A program made the position numbers and the translations under genes. Positions 17,797 through 26,772 of a stretch of 64,000 bases of DNA are shown piece after piece (position 1 is the stretch's first letter; every line of letters begins with the position of its first letter). Origin of the DNA: Pseudomonadota bacterium (lineage in GTDB: Bacteria; Pseudomonadota; Gammaproteobacteria; Xanthomonadales; Rhodanobacteraceae). The stretch covers positions 1-64,000 of the forward strand of contig JAJYQO010000093.1 of NCBI GenBank assembly GCA_021794575.1. Direction: 5' to 3'. The notes under the pieces are model-generated. The model made no database searches. It had not been told where the DNA came from and worked only from the letters and a program-made list of their open reading frames with translations.

Positions 17797-18279
17797 CTAG
17801 CGCAGCACGCGCTTGCCGTACAGGAAGTGCCTGCGCCAGTAGGGGTTGTCTAGCGCATCCAGACGCACGGTGCCGCCAGTGTCGGGCGCATGCACAAAGC
17901 GGCCCCTGCCTACATAGATGCCGACGTGGCTGACGCCGTGGCCCTCGGTCTGGAAAAACACCAGGTCACCGGGTAGCAGTTGCGCCTGGTCGACGCGTGG
18001 ATCGGGCAGGCGACTCATCTCGCGCGAGGTGCGCGGCAGGAGCAGTCCCGCTTCGGTGCGAAACACGTAGTCGACGAGGCCGCTGCAGTCGAAGCCGCCG
18101 CCAGGCGTGTTGCCGCCCCAGCGATATGGTGTGCCGACCAGGCTGATGGCGCGGAACAACACGTCGTTGGACAGCATGGCCTGCGTGCTTTGCGGCGCCA
18201 TGCGCGGTGGCGCGCTGGCGCATGCGGCCAGCAGCAACACAGCGCCGGCCAGCAGGCTCAGTCGCAACCCTCGGTGCAT
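17797..18279 (-). CDS. NlpC/P60 family lipoprotein endopeptidase
   Basis: Lipobox LLLAACAS; GTPYRWGGNTPGGGFDCSGLVDYVF, HVGIYVGRGRFVHAP. Confidence 0.92.
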   Translation of the reverse strand: MHRGLRLSLLAGAVLLLAACASAPPRMAPQSTQAMLSNDVLFRAISLVGTPYRWGGNTPGGGFDCSGLVDYVFRTEAGLLLPRTSREMSRLPDPRVDQAQLLPGDLVFFQTEGHGVSHVGIYVGRGRFVHAPDTGGTVRLDALDNPYWRRHFLYGKRVLR

Positions 18280-18628
18280 CGGTCAGCCTCGCGTGCGTCG
18301 TGGCGAGGTTAGCGCAGCGGCGCGGCAACGCAAGCCGGGCCGTTCCGGTAACGCCTTGCTGCGTTGCGCCGAGATCCGCGCCAACCCACTACTCGCCCAT
18401 CAATCTCCCGCAACCGTATGGTTTTGACAGAGACCGGCAAAACATGGCTGGTGTGCTGCTTTGCGGTTCGGGCTGCGTGCAAGGAAACCCGGTGCGGCAG
18501 ATCAGGCGGAACAAGTGTGCGAGCCTGGCGGCGTTGAGCAGCGATGCTGGCGTCCATGTGCAACAGAGCTTGGTGTTGGGTGCTCAATTCGTTGTTGTTT
18601 AGCACTTTTTGCACAATATTAGGCTTGG

Positions 18629-19171
18629 TTACTCGTGGACGAGCACGGTGTGCGGTTTGCCCCGGCGTAGCTCGAAGCTGAAGGCATAGACCAGGCTGAA
18701 GGGTTTGGCTTCGGGATGGTTCACCCAGCGCCCATTTTCCGCGCGCGTGATGGTGATGATCAGCGGTGCGAATCGCCACTGACGCGTACAAATCTCGATC
18801 GCGGCGACGAACGCGTCGGCGTGGTCGATCTGCCGCAACTGCGCGGGCGGATCGGGCTGCACGCGCAGCACGCGGCCGTCGCCATCGATCACCAGCTTCA
18901 TCACCAGCGTCACCGGCGCCAGTTGCCGGGCAAGCAGGGCCGGCGGATAGACGGGATTCTCGAAGCGGACCAGCGTCGCGCCGGAAGCGCTTTGTCCGGC
19001 ACCGAGCTGATAGCGACGCGTCTGCGCGCCGGGTGCGGTCACCGGCGTGTAGCTGCCCGCGCCGATCAGCGGCGCGGATATGGGCCTTGGCGGCGGCGTG
19101 GCGCAGCCGCCAAGCAGTCCCACCAGCGTCACGCCCATCCATCTCGCGCGTCCGTGAGCGTGTGGCCTCAT
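18629..19171 (-). CDS. TonB C-terminal-domain-like lipoprotein (energy transducer family)
   Basis: Lipobox VGLLGGCATPP; ENPVYPPALLARQLAPVTLVMKLVIDGDGRV...WRFAPL. Confidence 0.75.
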   Translation of the reverse strand: MRPHAHGRARWMGVTLVGLLGGCATPPPRPISAPLIGAGSYTPVTAPGAQTRRYQLGAGQSASGATLVRFENPVYPPALLARQLAPVTLVMKLVIDGDGRVLRVQPDPPAQLRQIDHADAFVAAIEICTRQWRFAPLIITITRAENGRWVNHPEAKPFSLVYAFSFELRRGKPHTVLVHE

Positions 19172-20469
19172 GCCGTGGGTGCGCTGGCCTTGGATTTCTC
19201 CTGACTCTTCCACATCTTGAACTGGATCGGCACTTTCACCCAGCCCGCAACCGATTTGCCATCGCGCATGCCGGGCTTGAAGTGCCACTGTGCGACGGCT
19301 TGCAGGGCGGCACTGACCAGACTTTGCGCAGGCTGCGGCCCGGGTTCGTGCAACTGCCGGATCGCCAGCGGCAAGCCCTGCGTGCCTACCAGTACGGCCA
19401 GATACACAGTGCCTTGCTCCTTGGCCTGCGCCGCGGTGGTCGGGTAGTGCGGCGGAAAATCTTGGTTGTAGCGGATGTCCTGGGAAGCCGGCCGCACATC
19501 GACTGAAGCTTTGACGGCAAGCGGACGGCCCCCTGGCGCGGCCAGTACCGCGCCGCTGAGCAGGATCAGCACCAAAATCGCGCCGGCAGCGCGGCGCGTG
19601 GCGGAACGACGGGTTTGCGCAAGCATGGCGATACGCTCCTGCAGTTGACGCGGGTGGGCCACGCCGCTGGTCAGCGGCAGGATGGTGCCGGTGGCGGCCA
19701 GCAGCAAAGTGTCGGCATAGGCGCGCGGCGCGGCATGGTGGCGTTGCAGCAGCAGCGCATCGCAGGCCAGTTCCTGATCCAGCAGAAAGCAGCGCCGTGC
19801 CCACGGCAGCAGCGGGTGGAACCAGAACAGCGCGCCCAGCAGCGCGGCCAGCAGGTTCCACCACGGATCGCCCTGCGCGTGGTGGCACAGTTCGTGGTGC
19901 AAGATGTGCGTCTGCTGCGTGCGGCTGTAGCGCCGGGTGAAATCGGCGGGCAGCAGCAACAGGGGTCGCGGCGCCCACAGCAGGGCCGGGCCGGCCGCAT
20001 GCGCGCGGATGCGCAACTTGCGCGCGATATCGTGATGCAGCATTTGCACCGTGCGCAGTTCATGCGGCGCCGGCCGCAACCCGCGCCGCAGGCTCGCGTA
20101 ACGCAGTATCAGAATCAGCAGCGACAGCGCGCAGCCGGCGATCCACACGCCCAGCAGCGCCGCGCCCATGCTGATCGGCGCGTGGGTGGCGGTGATGGAT
20201 GCGGCCCGCGCGACCACCAGCGTGCCGGCGTCGATGCCTTGCCAGCGCAGCGGCGATGCCGCCGGTGCCAGCGCGGCCCACGCGGCGACCAGCACCGCGC
20301 CTGGTGGCAGCAGCCACAGCGAATAAGCAGCGCGCGGCCCCGAGAAACGTCGCAGGGGATGACGCAGCAGCAGTACCGCCAGCAGCGTGATGCTGAAACC
20401 GGACAGGGCGTTCAAGGCGCAGATGGCCGGCGCGGCGAGGGCACCGAAATCGAGGGTCGGCATGATCAT
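19168..20469 (-). CDS. BlaR1/MecR1-type M56 metallopeptidase fused to a TonB C-terminal domain
   Basis: ILHHELCHHAQGDPWWNLLAALLGALFWFHPL M56 motif; C-terminal VYLAVLVGTQGLPLAIRQL...AVAQWHFKPGMRDGKSVAGWVKVPIQF. Confidence 0.9.
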   Translation of the reverse strand: MIMPTLDFGALAAPAICALNALSGFSITLLAVLLLRHPLRRFSGPRAAYSLWLLPPGAVLVAAWAALAPAASPLRWQGIDAGTLVVARAASITATHAPISMGAALLGVWIAGCALSLLILILRYASLRRGLRPAPHELRTVQMLHHDIARKLRIRAHAAGPALLWAPRPLLLLPADFTRRYSRTQQTHILHHELCHHAQGDPWWNLLAALLGALFWFHPLLPWARRCFLLDQELACDALLLQRHHAAPRAYADTLLLAATGTILPLTSGVAHPRQLQERIAMLAQTRRSATRRAAGAILVLILLSGAVLAAPGGRPLAVKASVDVRPASQDIRYNQDFPPHYPTTAAQAKEQGTVYLAVLVGTQGLPLAIRQLHEPGPQPAQSLVSAALQAVAQWHFKPGMRDGKSVAGWVKVPIQFKMWKSQEKSKASAPTA

Positions 20470-20879
20470 TTCCTCTTGCCGGGGCGTTTGCGCGTGGTGC
20501 CGGCAGGTGCGGATTCGAGCTGGTCGAGCAGGGTGCGGATCTCGGCGATGTCGCGGCGGCTCAGCGCCTGGCTGCGGCTGAAATGCGCCAGCAGCGGCGG
20601 CAGGCGTCCATCGAATAGGCGCCGCAGCAGCCCGCCGGTTTCCTCGCTGATCCAGTCCTCGCGCTGCTTCAACGCGCTGTAGATGTAGCGCCGGCCGTCA
20701 CGATCGATGCGCAGCATGCCCTTCTCGCGCAGGCGCGCCAGCAGAGTCTTGATCGTGGTCGGGCTCCAGCTGCTGGTACTGGCGAGATGCGCCATGACCT
20801 GCTCGGCGCTGCTCGGACCCAGCGCCCACAATGCTTCCATGACGCGACTTTCGGCGGGGGTGATCGACATGGCACGCAT
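20466..20879 (-). CDS. BlaI/MecI/CopY family transcriptional repressor
   Basis: ITPAESRVMEALWALGPSSAEQVMAHLASTSSWSPTTIKTLLARLREKGML winged helix. Confidence 0.93.
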   Translation of the reverse strand: MRAMSITPAESRVMEALWALGPSSAEQVMAHLASTSSWSPTTIKTLLARLREKGMLRIDRDGRRYIYSALKQREDWISEETGGLLRRLFDGRLPPLLAHFSRSQALSRRDIAEIRTLLDQLESAPAGTTRKRPGKRK

Positions 20880-20882
20880 CAG

Positions 20883-20915
20883 CTACGGATGTAGTCGATA
20901 CAACTACGCCTGTAG
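20883..20915. promoter_or_regulatory. Two BlaI-type operator dyads (CTACGGATGTAG and CTACGCCTGTAG)
   Basis: Two CTAC-N4-GTAG palindromes with centres 21 bp apart, directly upstream of the BlaI-family gene; resemble the Bla/Mec TACTACANNTGTAGTA operator. Confidence 0.75.
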
Positions 20916-21017
20916 TCTTTCATTGTCAAGCGGCACTGCGGGCACCAGTGCACGCCGCGACATCCGCATCCCGGGCGGTGCGCAGCGCCGGACCGGGATT
21001 CAGTGCCGCGCCTGCTT

Positions 21018-23180
21018 TTACAGGCTGAGCTTGAAGCCAGCGTACCAGGTCCGACCCAGGGCGGGCTCGATGCCGTAGGTCCACACGCGCGAGTAGTACC
21101 TGCGGTTGAAAACGTTGGACACGCCGCCCAGCAGCTCGACGCGCGCGGTGAGGTTCCAGTCGGCGGCGAAGTCCCACACCGAGTAGGCCGGGATCAGCGC
21201 CGGCAGCAGTATGGTGCCGCCCACGCCGGGCTGGTCCTGGGCGCTGTCCTGCCAGTACTGCGAGGAGGAGAACACGCCGGTGAACGCCACGCGGTAGTGA
21301 CCGTCGCGGCGCCAGGTGAGGCCGGCCTTGTACAGGTGCCGCGGCGAGTACGCCGGCGGTTTGCCGACCTGGTTGGGGATCGCGCTGGCCACGAAGCGCG
21401 CGTGCAGCAACTGCACGTTGGCGAAGGCCTCGAGGTGTTCGCCCCCGGCGGCGCCGTGCAGGAAATCGTAGGCCAGCTCGCCCTCGAAGCCTTCGTTGTG
21501 CGTGTCGCCGCTGTTCTGCTCGATGGACACGATCGGGCTCAGGTTGATGGTCTCGATGCGGTTGTGGAAGTCCATCCAGAACACGCTGGCGTCGTAGAAC
21601 AGGCCATCGGCCGGCGTGCCGTGCACGCCCAGCTCGTACGAGAGCACCTTCTGCACCGCCGGCGCGGTACCGGGCACGATGTTGGCGTGCGGCGAGCCGA
21701 TGTCGAAATAGCGCACCGGGCGCCAGCCGGTGGAGACGTTGAAGTAGGTCTCGTTGAGGTGGCCGTGGTCGAAGAAGTCGTTGCCGATGCCGAGGCCGAA
21801 CAGCGGCACGGTGCGCGAGACGGTGGTGTTCAGCAGCGGCCGCGAGAGGTTGGGCGGGCGCACGGTCTCGTACACGCTGACCTTCTCGTGATCGAGCCGC
21901 AGCGAGGGTACGATGTGCCAGCGGTGCCGCGGCCCGAAGCGGAACAGACCGCCAGCGAATACCGCGGCGTAGTCGGAATGGCGCCCCTGCACCAGCGTGG
22001 GCACGCCGCCGGTGGCATCGCGCGGCGCCAGCAGGTCGGTGTAGTTGGCGCCGCGCAGCGGCGCGTCGGAGTGATACAGCACGGTGCCGAAGGTGAAGGT
22101 ATCGCCGGGGCCGAAGTCATGGCGCAGGCGCAGGTCGGTGCCGACGTAGCGGAAGCGCGCATCCTGGATGTTGGTGACGGTGGGCTGCGGTTGCGGCGGC
22201 ACCGCCGGGTTGGCCACGCGCTGGGTCAGCTCGGAATCACCCACCCAGGCCTTGCCGTAGAAGCGCCAGTGATTGCCGAACCGCTGCTCGTGGGTCAGCA
22301 CGGCGACGTTGCGGTCGGCCCACTCGCGGTTGGCCGGCGTGGTGGTGAGGTCGGGATTGGCCGCCCATTGCGCGTAGGTGAGGCGTCCGGCGTCGTTGGA
22401 CGCGGCGTCGTACAGATGCAGGGCCAGGCCCCACCGCGAGGTCGCGCTGGGCGTCCACAGCAGGTCGGCATCCAGTCCCTTGACCTCGTAGCCGCTGTTG
22501 GCGCGCGGCCCGTCGCTGCGGTTGAGCCATCCGGCCACGCGCCAGGCGACGTCGCCGCTGCTGCCCTTGAGCACGTTGTAGGTCTGCCAGCCGCCGTGGC
22601 TGCCGATCATCTGCTCGGTGCTGGCGCCGAAGGGCTGGCCGGCCACCGCGCCCTTGGACACGAAATTGATCACCGGCGCCGGCTCCGGCCCGTACAGCAG
22701 GCTGTTGCCGCCGCGGATCACCTGGATCTCGCGCACGCCCTGCAGCGGCGGCTGGTAGTACAGCGTGGGAAAGCCGATCCAGTCCAGTTCGGTGGGGATG
22801 CCGTCCTGCAGCACCAGCACGTATTCGGATTCCTGCGGATTGCCCAGCCCGCGGTAGGTGAGGTTGACGCGCAGCGGATCCTGCTCCTGCGACACGATGA
22901 TGCCGGGCGTGCGCACGAACAGTTGCGTGAGGTTGTCCTGCGCCACGGTCGGGATCTGATCCATGTGCGTGACCGTGGCCTTGGTGGTCGCGGTGATCAG
23001 CGCGCCGTCGACCTCGGGCATCAGGTACTGCAGCTTGGGTTTCCAGAATGGCTCGATCCGTTGATCGACCTCGACCTTGGGCAAGGTCAGCAGCGGTTGG
23101 TCGTTGGCGGGCGGTGCGTTTTGACTCGCAGGCAAGTGTGTGCCGGCGAGCAGCAGTGGCAAGGTGGCGAGGATGGGCAT
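21018..23180 (-). CDS. TonB-dependent outer membrane receptor (FecA-like)
   Basis: Plug TPGIIVSQEQDPLRVNLTYRGLG...IQVIRGGNSLLYGPEPAPVINFVSK; C-terminal GGVSNVFNRRYYSR...GRTWYAGFKLSL. Confidence 0.9.
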   Translation of the reverse strand: MPILATLPLLLAGTHLPASQNAPPANDQPLLTLPKVEVDQRIEPFWKPKLQYLMPEVDGALITATTKATVTHMDQIPTVAQDNLTQLFVRTPGIIVSQEQDPLRVNLTYRGLGNPQESEYVLVLQDGIPTELDWIGFPTLYYQPPLQGVREIQVIRGGNSLLYGPEPAPVINFVSKGAVAGQPFGASTEQMIGSHGGWQTYNVLKGSSGDVAWRVAGWLNRSDGPRANSGYEVKGLDADLLWTPSATSRWGLALHLYDAASNDAGRLTYAQWAANPDLTTTPANREWADRNVAVLTHEQRFGNHWRFYGKAWVGDSELTQRVANPAVPPQPQPTVTNIQDARFRYVGTDLRLRHDFGPGDTFTFGTVLYHSDAPLRGANYTDLLAPRDATGGVPTLVQGRHSDYAAVFAGGLFRFGPRHRWHIVPSLRLDHEKVSVYETVRPPNLSRPLLNTTVSRTVPLFGLGIGNDFFDHGHLNETYFNVSTGWRPVRYFDIGSPHANIVPGTAPAVQKVLSYELGVHGTPADGLFYDASVFWMDFHNRIETINLSPIVSIEQNSGDTHNEGFEGELAYDFLHGAAGGEHLEAFANVQLLHARFVASAIPNQVGKPPAYSPRHLYKAGLTWRRDGHYRVAFTGVFSSSQYWQDSAQDQPGVGGTILLPALIPAYSVWDFAADWNLTARVELLGGVSNVFNRRYYSRVWTYGIEPALGRTWYAGFKLSL

Positions 23181-23294
23181 GGTGGTCTCGGCAAACGCAT
23201 TGGTGGGTGATGCGGCAAGATGGCGCGGGTCTGGAGTCTGGATTTCATCCGAAGTTTTTATCTAATCTTCGACGCCAATGATGGAAATTCCCAG

Positions 23295-24224
23295 ATGTCG
23301 CACAAGTCTACCGGCGCGCTCGCGCTGAACCTGGCTTTGATCCTCGCTCTGCCGCAGGCAGCACATGCTTGTGCCTGCGGCTGCGGCATCTTCAGCGTGG
23401 GCGCCGGCAACATGCTGCCGTCCACTCTCGGCAACGGCACCGAGCTGTTCGCGAGCGTGGACTATCTCGACCAGACCAGGGACTGGTCCGGCAGCGCCAG
23501 CGCGCCGGCCTCGGCCAACGCCGACAAGAACATCCGCACCCTGTTCCAGACCGTCGGTGTGCAGACTTTCTTCAACCGCGACTGGGGCCTGCGCGTCGAA
23601 CTGCCGTACTGGCAGCGCCATTTCACGACGCTGGACGATGCCGGACAGCCGGTGAGCTTCGACCACGGCGCACTGGGCGACCTGCGCGTGCTGGGCCTGT
23701 ACACCGGCTTCTCGCGCGACCGTTCCAGCGGCCTGATGTTTGGCGCCAAGCTGGCCACCGGCGACTGGACCTATGCCAACTTCGACCGCGATACCGAAAT
23801 CGGCACCGGCACCACCGACCTGCTGCTGGGCGGCTACCACCAGTGGAAGTTCGGCGCGGATGGCACGTGGGGCGCGTTCGTGCAGACCATGGCCGACCTG
23901 CCGGCCGGCAGCCGCGTCGGTTACCGGCCCGGCAAGGAGCTGGACACTGCCTTCGGCGTCTATCCGCAGGGTTGGGACATTGGCGGCACGCACCTGACGC
24001 CGGTGCTGCAGGCGCTGCTGTCGTTGCGCGGCAAGGACAGCGGCGTGCAGGCCGATCCAGGCAATTCCGGCTACCAGCGCCTGGTCGTTGCGCCCGGGAT
24101 GGAACTGGCCTGGCAGCGCCTGCGTGTCGACCTCAGCGTCGGCGTGCCGGTGTACCAGCACGTCAACGGCAATCAGCTGGTCGCGCCCTGGCAGGGGTCG
24201 CTCAATCTGAGCTACGCCTTGTAG
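23295..24224 (+). CDS. Predicted outer membrane beta-barrel protein with N-terminal CACGCG motif
   Basis: Signal peptide then HACACGCGIFSVGAGNMLPS; alternating barrel-like strands; terminal aromatic-poor SLNLSYAL. Confidence 0.6.
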   Translation: MSHKSTGALALNLALILALPQAAHACACGCGIFSVGAGNMLPSTLGNGTELFASVDYLDQTRDWSGSASAPASANADKNIRTLFQTVGVQTFFNRDWGLRVELPYWQRHFTTLDDAGQPVSFDHGALGDLRVLGLYTGFSRDRSSGLMFGAKLATGDWTYANFDRDTEIGTGTTDLLLGGYHQWKFGADGTWGAFVQTMADLPAGSRVGYRPGKELDTAFGVYPQGWDIGGTHLTPVLQALLSLRGKDSGVQADPGNSGYQRLVVAPGMELAWQRLRVDLSVGVPVYQHVNGNQLVAPWQGSLNLSYAL

Positions 24225-24369
24225 TTGCAGTTGCGTGGTTGCAGTTGCCGTCGGCATGGCGACGTTCGGCGTTGATTGTCGCGGGGGAGGGCCTGCTGGT
24301 GGGGAGTCGCCGCAGCCGCAGGTTGCCGGGACCGCACGCAGGTGTGCTCGGGCAGTGCGGTCGCATTCG

Positions 24370-26622
24370 CTACGGCGTGGCGGGTGCCTCCAGAGTGACG
24401 TCCACGTGGTCCGTCGCGGTTGAGCTGTCGCCGATGTAGATGCGGTAGTTCCCCGGGTTGGCCTGCCATCGCAGGTCGCTCTGCACGATGGCCAGGTCGC
24501 GGCGGGTCAGGCGGAAGTGCAGCGTATGCTGCTCGCCCGGCGCCAGCGTCACGCGGCGGAAGCCGCGCAGCAGCCGCAGCGGCGGGCTGACGCTGGCCAC
24601 CTCGTCGTGCACGTACAACTGCACCACATCGGTCCCCCTGCGCGTGCCGGTGTTGCGGATGCTCGCGGTGACCGTCAGCGTGCCGTTCCAGGGCATGCGG
24701 ACCCGGTCGGCGTGCACGTCGCCGATCGCGAACGTGGTGTAGCTGAGGCCGTAGCCGAACGGAAACAGCGGCGTGTTGGCCACGTCCACGTAGCGCGTGG
24801 TGTAGGGATCGTCGGGGTTGTACGGCCGCCCGGTGCGCAGCTGGCTGTAGAACAGCGGCACCTGGCCGAGGTCGCGCGGGAAGGTCACCGGTAACTTGCC
24901 CGAGGGATCGACGCGGCCGAACAGCACGTCGGCAACCGCCGGTCCGCCCTCGGTGCCCGGCATCCAGGCATCCAGAATCGCCGGTACATGGCTGGCCAGC
25001 CAGGGCAACGCCAGTGCGCGGCCGTTGATCAGCACCACCACCACGGGGATGCCGGTGGCGACCACCGCCTTGACCAGGGCCAGCTGATTGCCCGGCAGGC
25101 CCAGGTGCGAGCGGCTGTTGCCTTCGCCGACGATTGCGACATCTTCGCCCACCACCAGCACTGCTGCGTCCGCGCTGCGCGCCAGCGCCACCGCCTGCGC
25201 GAAGCCCGCCTCGCTGTGGCCGCGTACGCGGGTGCCCGGCGCGTACAGCACCTGCGTGTGCGGCGAGACGGCCTGGCGGATGCCGGCGAGCACGCTCACG
25301 GCTTCATCGGCCTGACCTTCGGCATGCACCGGACCGAGCAGGTCCAGGCGGTCGTCGGCCAGCGGACCGATCACGGCGAGGCGCTGCAGATCGCTGCGCA
25401 GCGGCAGGGTGTGGTTCTGGTTGCACAGCAGCACCATCGATCGTGCCGCCACCTCGCGTGCCAGTGCGCGGTGTGCCGCGGAGGGTGGTGCCATCGGCGA
25501 GTCGCCGCTGCGCCCGCCGTGGCGGTAGGGATCGGCGAACAGGCCCAGCCTGTACTTAGCCTCCAGCACGCGGCGCACGGCGGCATCCACGGTCGCCATC
25601 GGCACTTTGCCTTCGCGCACCAGCATGGGCAGTTCCTTCAGGTAGGTGCCGCTGTGCAGGTCGATGTCGATGCCGGCGTCGATGGCCTCCTGCGCCGCTT
25701 GGGCCGGCGTGGCGGCGATGCCATGCTGCTGCAGTTGCGGCACGGCGTCGTAGTCGGACACCACCAACCCGTCGAAGCCCCACTGCCGGCGCAATACTCC
25801 GTGGATCAACGCGCCGTCGGCCGTGGTCGGTACGGCATTCAATGCGATAAAGGCGGCCATCACCGCGCCCACGCCCTGGTCCACCGCGGCCTTGAACGGT
25901 GGCAGGTAGACCGAGTCCAACAGGTAGCGCGGCAGCCACACCGAGTTGTAGTCGCGGCCCGCCTGCACGGCGCCGTAGCCGGCGAAGTGCTTGGCCGTGG
26001 CCAGCATAGCGTCGGGCGCAGCCAGGTTTTTGCCCTGGAAGCCGCGGATGGCGGCGCCGGTCATCACTGCGTCGAGGTAGGGGTCTTCGCCGGCGCCCTC
26101 GGATACCCGGCCCCAGCGCGGATCGCGCCCGATATCCACCATCGGCGCAAAGGTCCAGTCCACACCTGCGCGTGTGGCTTCCTGTGCGGCGGCATGCATG
26201 GCCTGCTGCACCAGCGCCGGATCCCAGGTGGCGGCCAGGCCGATGGGCATGGGGAAGATCGTGCGGAAGCCGTGCACCACATCGCCCATGAACAGCAGCG
26301 GGATATGCAGTCGCGACTGCAGCGCCAGATGCTGCATGCGCCGTGTGTAGGCAGCCACGTCCACGCCTGGCAGTACGCCGTTGGTGCCGCCGACCTCGCC
26401 TTTGCGGATCAGCGCCGCAAGATCCTTGTGGTCCGCGCCGAGGATGGTGAGCTGGCCGACCTTCTCCATCAGCGTCATGCGCGCCAGCAGGCCATCGACG
26501 GTGGCGCGCATGGCTGCCGGATTGGTGCCGCTGGCGCGAGCGGCTGTTGCCGCGAGGGTGGGTAGCGACACGAGGCTCGCCAGAGCGGTGGCCAGCACGA
26601 GGAGGACAGGACGCAGCGGCAT
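24370..26622 (-). CDS. bglX: Beta-glucosidase, GH3 family (BglX-like), secreted
   Basis: Signal peptide; FGFDGLVVSDYDAVPQL-type GH3 nucleophile; KHFAGYGAVQAGRDYN; fibronectin III-like C-terminus. Confidence 0.92.
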   Translation of the reverse strand: MPLRPVLLVLATALASLVSLPTLAATAARASGTNPAAMRATVDGLLARMTLMEKVGQLTILGADHKDLAALIRKGEVGGTNGVLPGVDVAAYTRRMQHLALQSRLHIPLLFMGDVVHGFRTIFPMPIGLAATWDPALVQQAMHAAAQEATRAGVDWTFAPMVDIGRDPRWGRVSEGAGEDPYLDAVMTGAAIRGFQGKNLAAPDAMLATAKHFAGYGAVQAGRDYNSVWLPRYLLDSVYLPPFKAAVDQGVGAVMAAFIALNAVPTTADGALIHGVLRRQWGFDGLVVSDYDAVPQLQQHGIAATPAQAAQEAIDAGIDIDLHSGTYLKELPMLVREGKVPMATVDAAVRRVLEAKYRLGLFADPYRHGGRSGDSPMAPPSAAHRALAREVAARSMVLLCNQNHTLPLRSDLQRLAVIGPLADDRLDLLGPVHAEGQADEAVSVLAGIRQAVSPHTQVLYAPGTRVRGHSEAGFAQAVALARSADAAVLVVGEDVAIVGEGNSRSHLGLPGNQLALVKAVVATGIPVVVVLINGRALALPWLASHVPAILDAWMPGTEGGPAVADVLFGRVDPSGKLPVTFPRDLGQVPLFYSQLRTGRPYNPDDPYTTRYVDVANTPLFPFGYGLSYTTFAIGDVHADRVRMPWNGTLTVTASIRNTGTRRGTDVVQLYVHDEVASVSPPLRLLRGFRRVTLAPGEQHTLHFRLTRRDLAIVQSDLRWQANPGNYRIYIGDSSTATDHVDVTLEAPATP

Positions 26623-26772
26623 GGACGGATTCCCGGCAAGGCGATCGGCAGCCGTCGAGCATAGCGGCGGGCCGGTGCACCGGTGCCGTCCACGTGCTTG
26701 TGCTGCATGGCATCACAGGCGGTGCCACCCCGTTACACTGCGGAGCTCGAGCAACACGGCAGAGCCCCGCAC

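Noticed and set aside
21003-23210. 735-aa plus-strand ORF
   Set aside because: Antisense to the TonB-dependent receptor, which has clear plug and barrel motifs.
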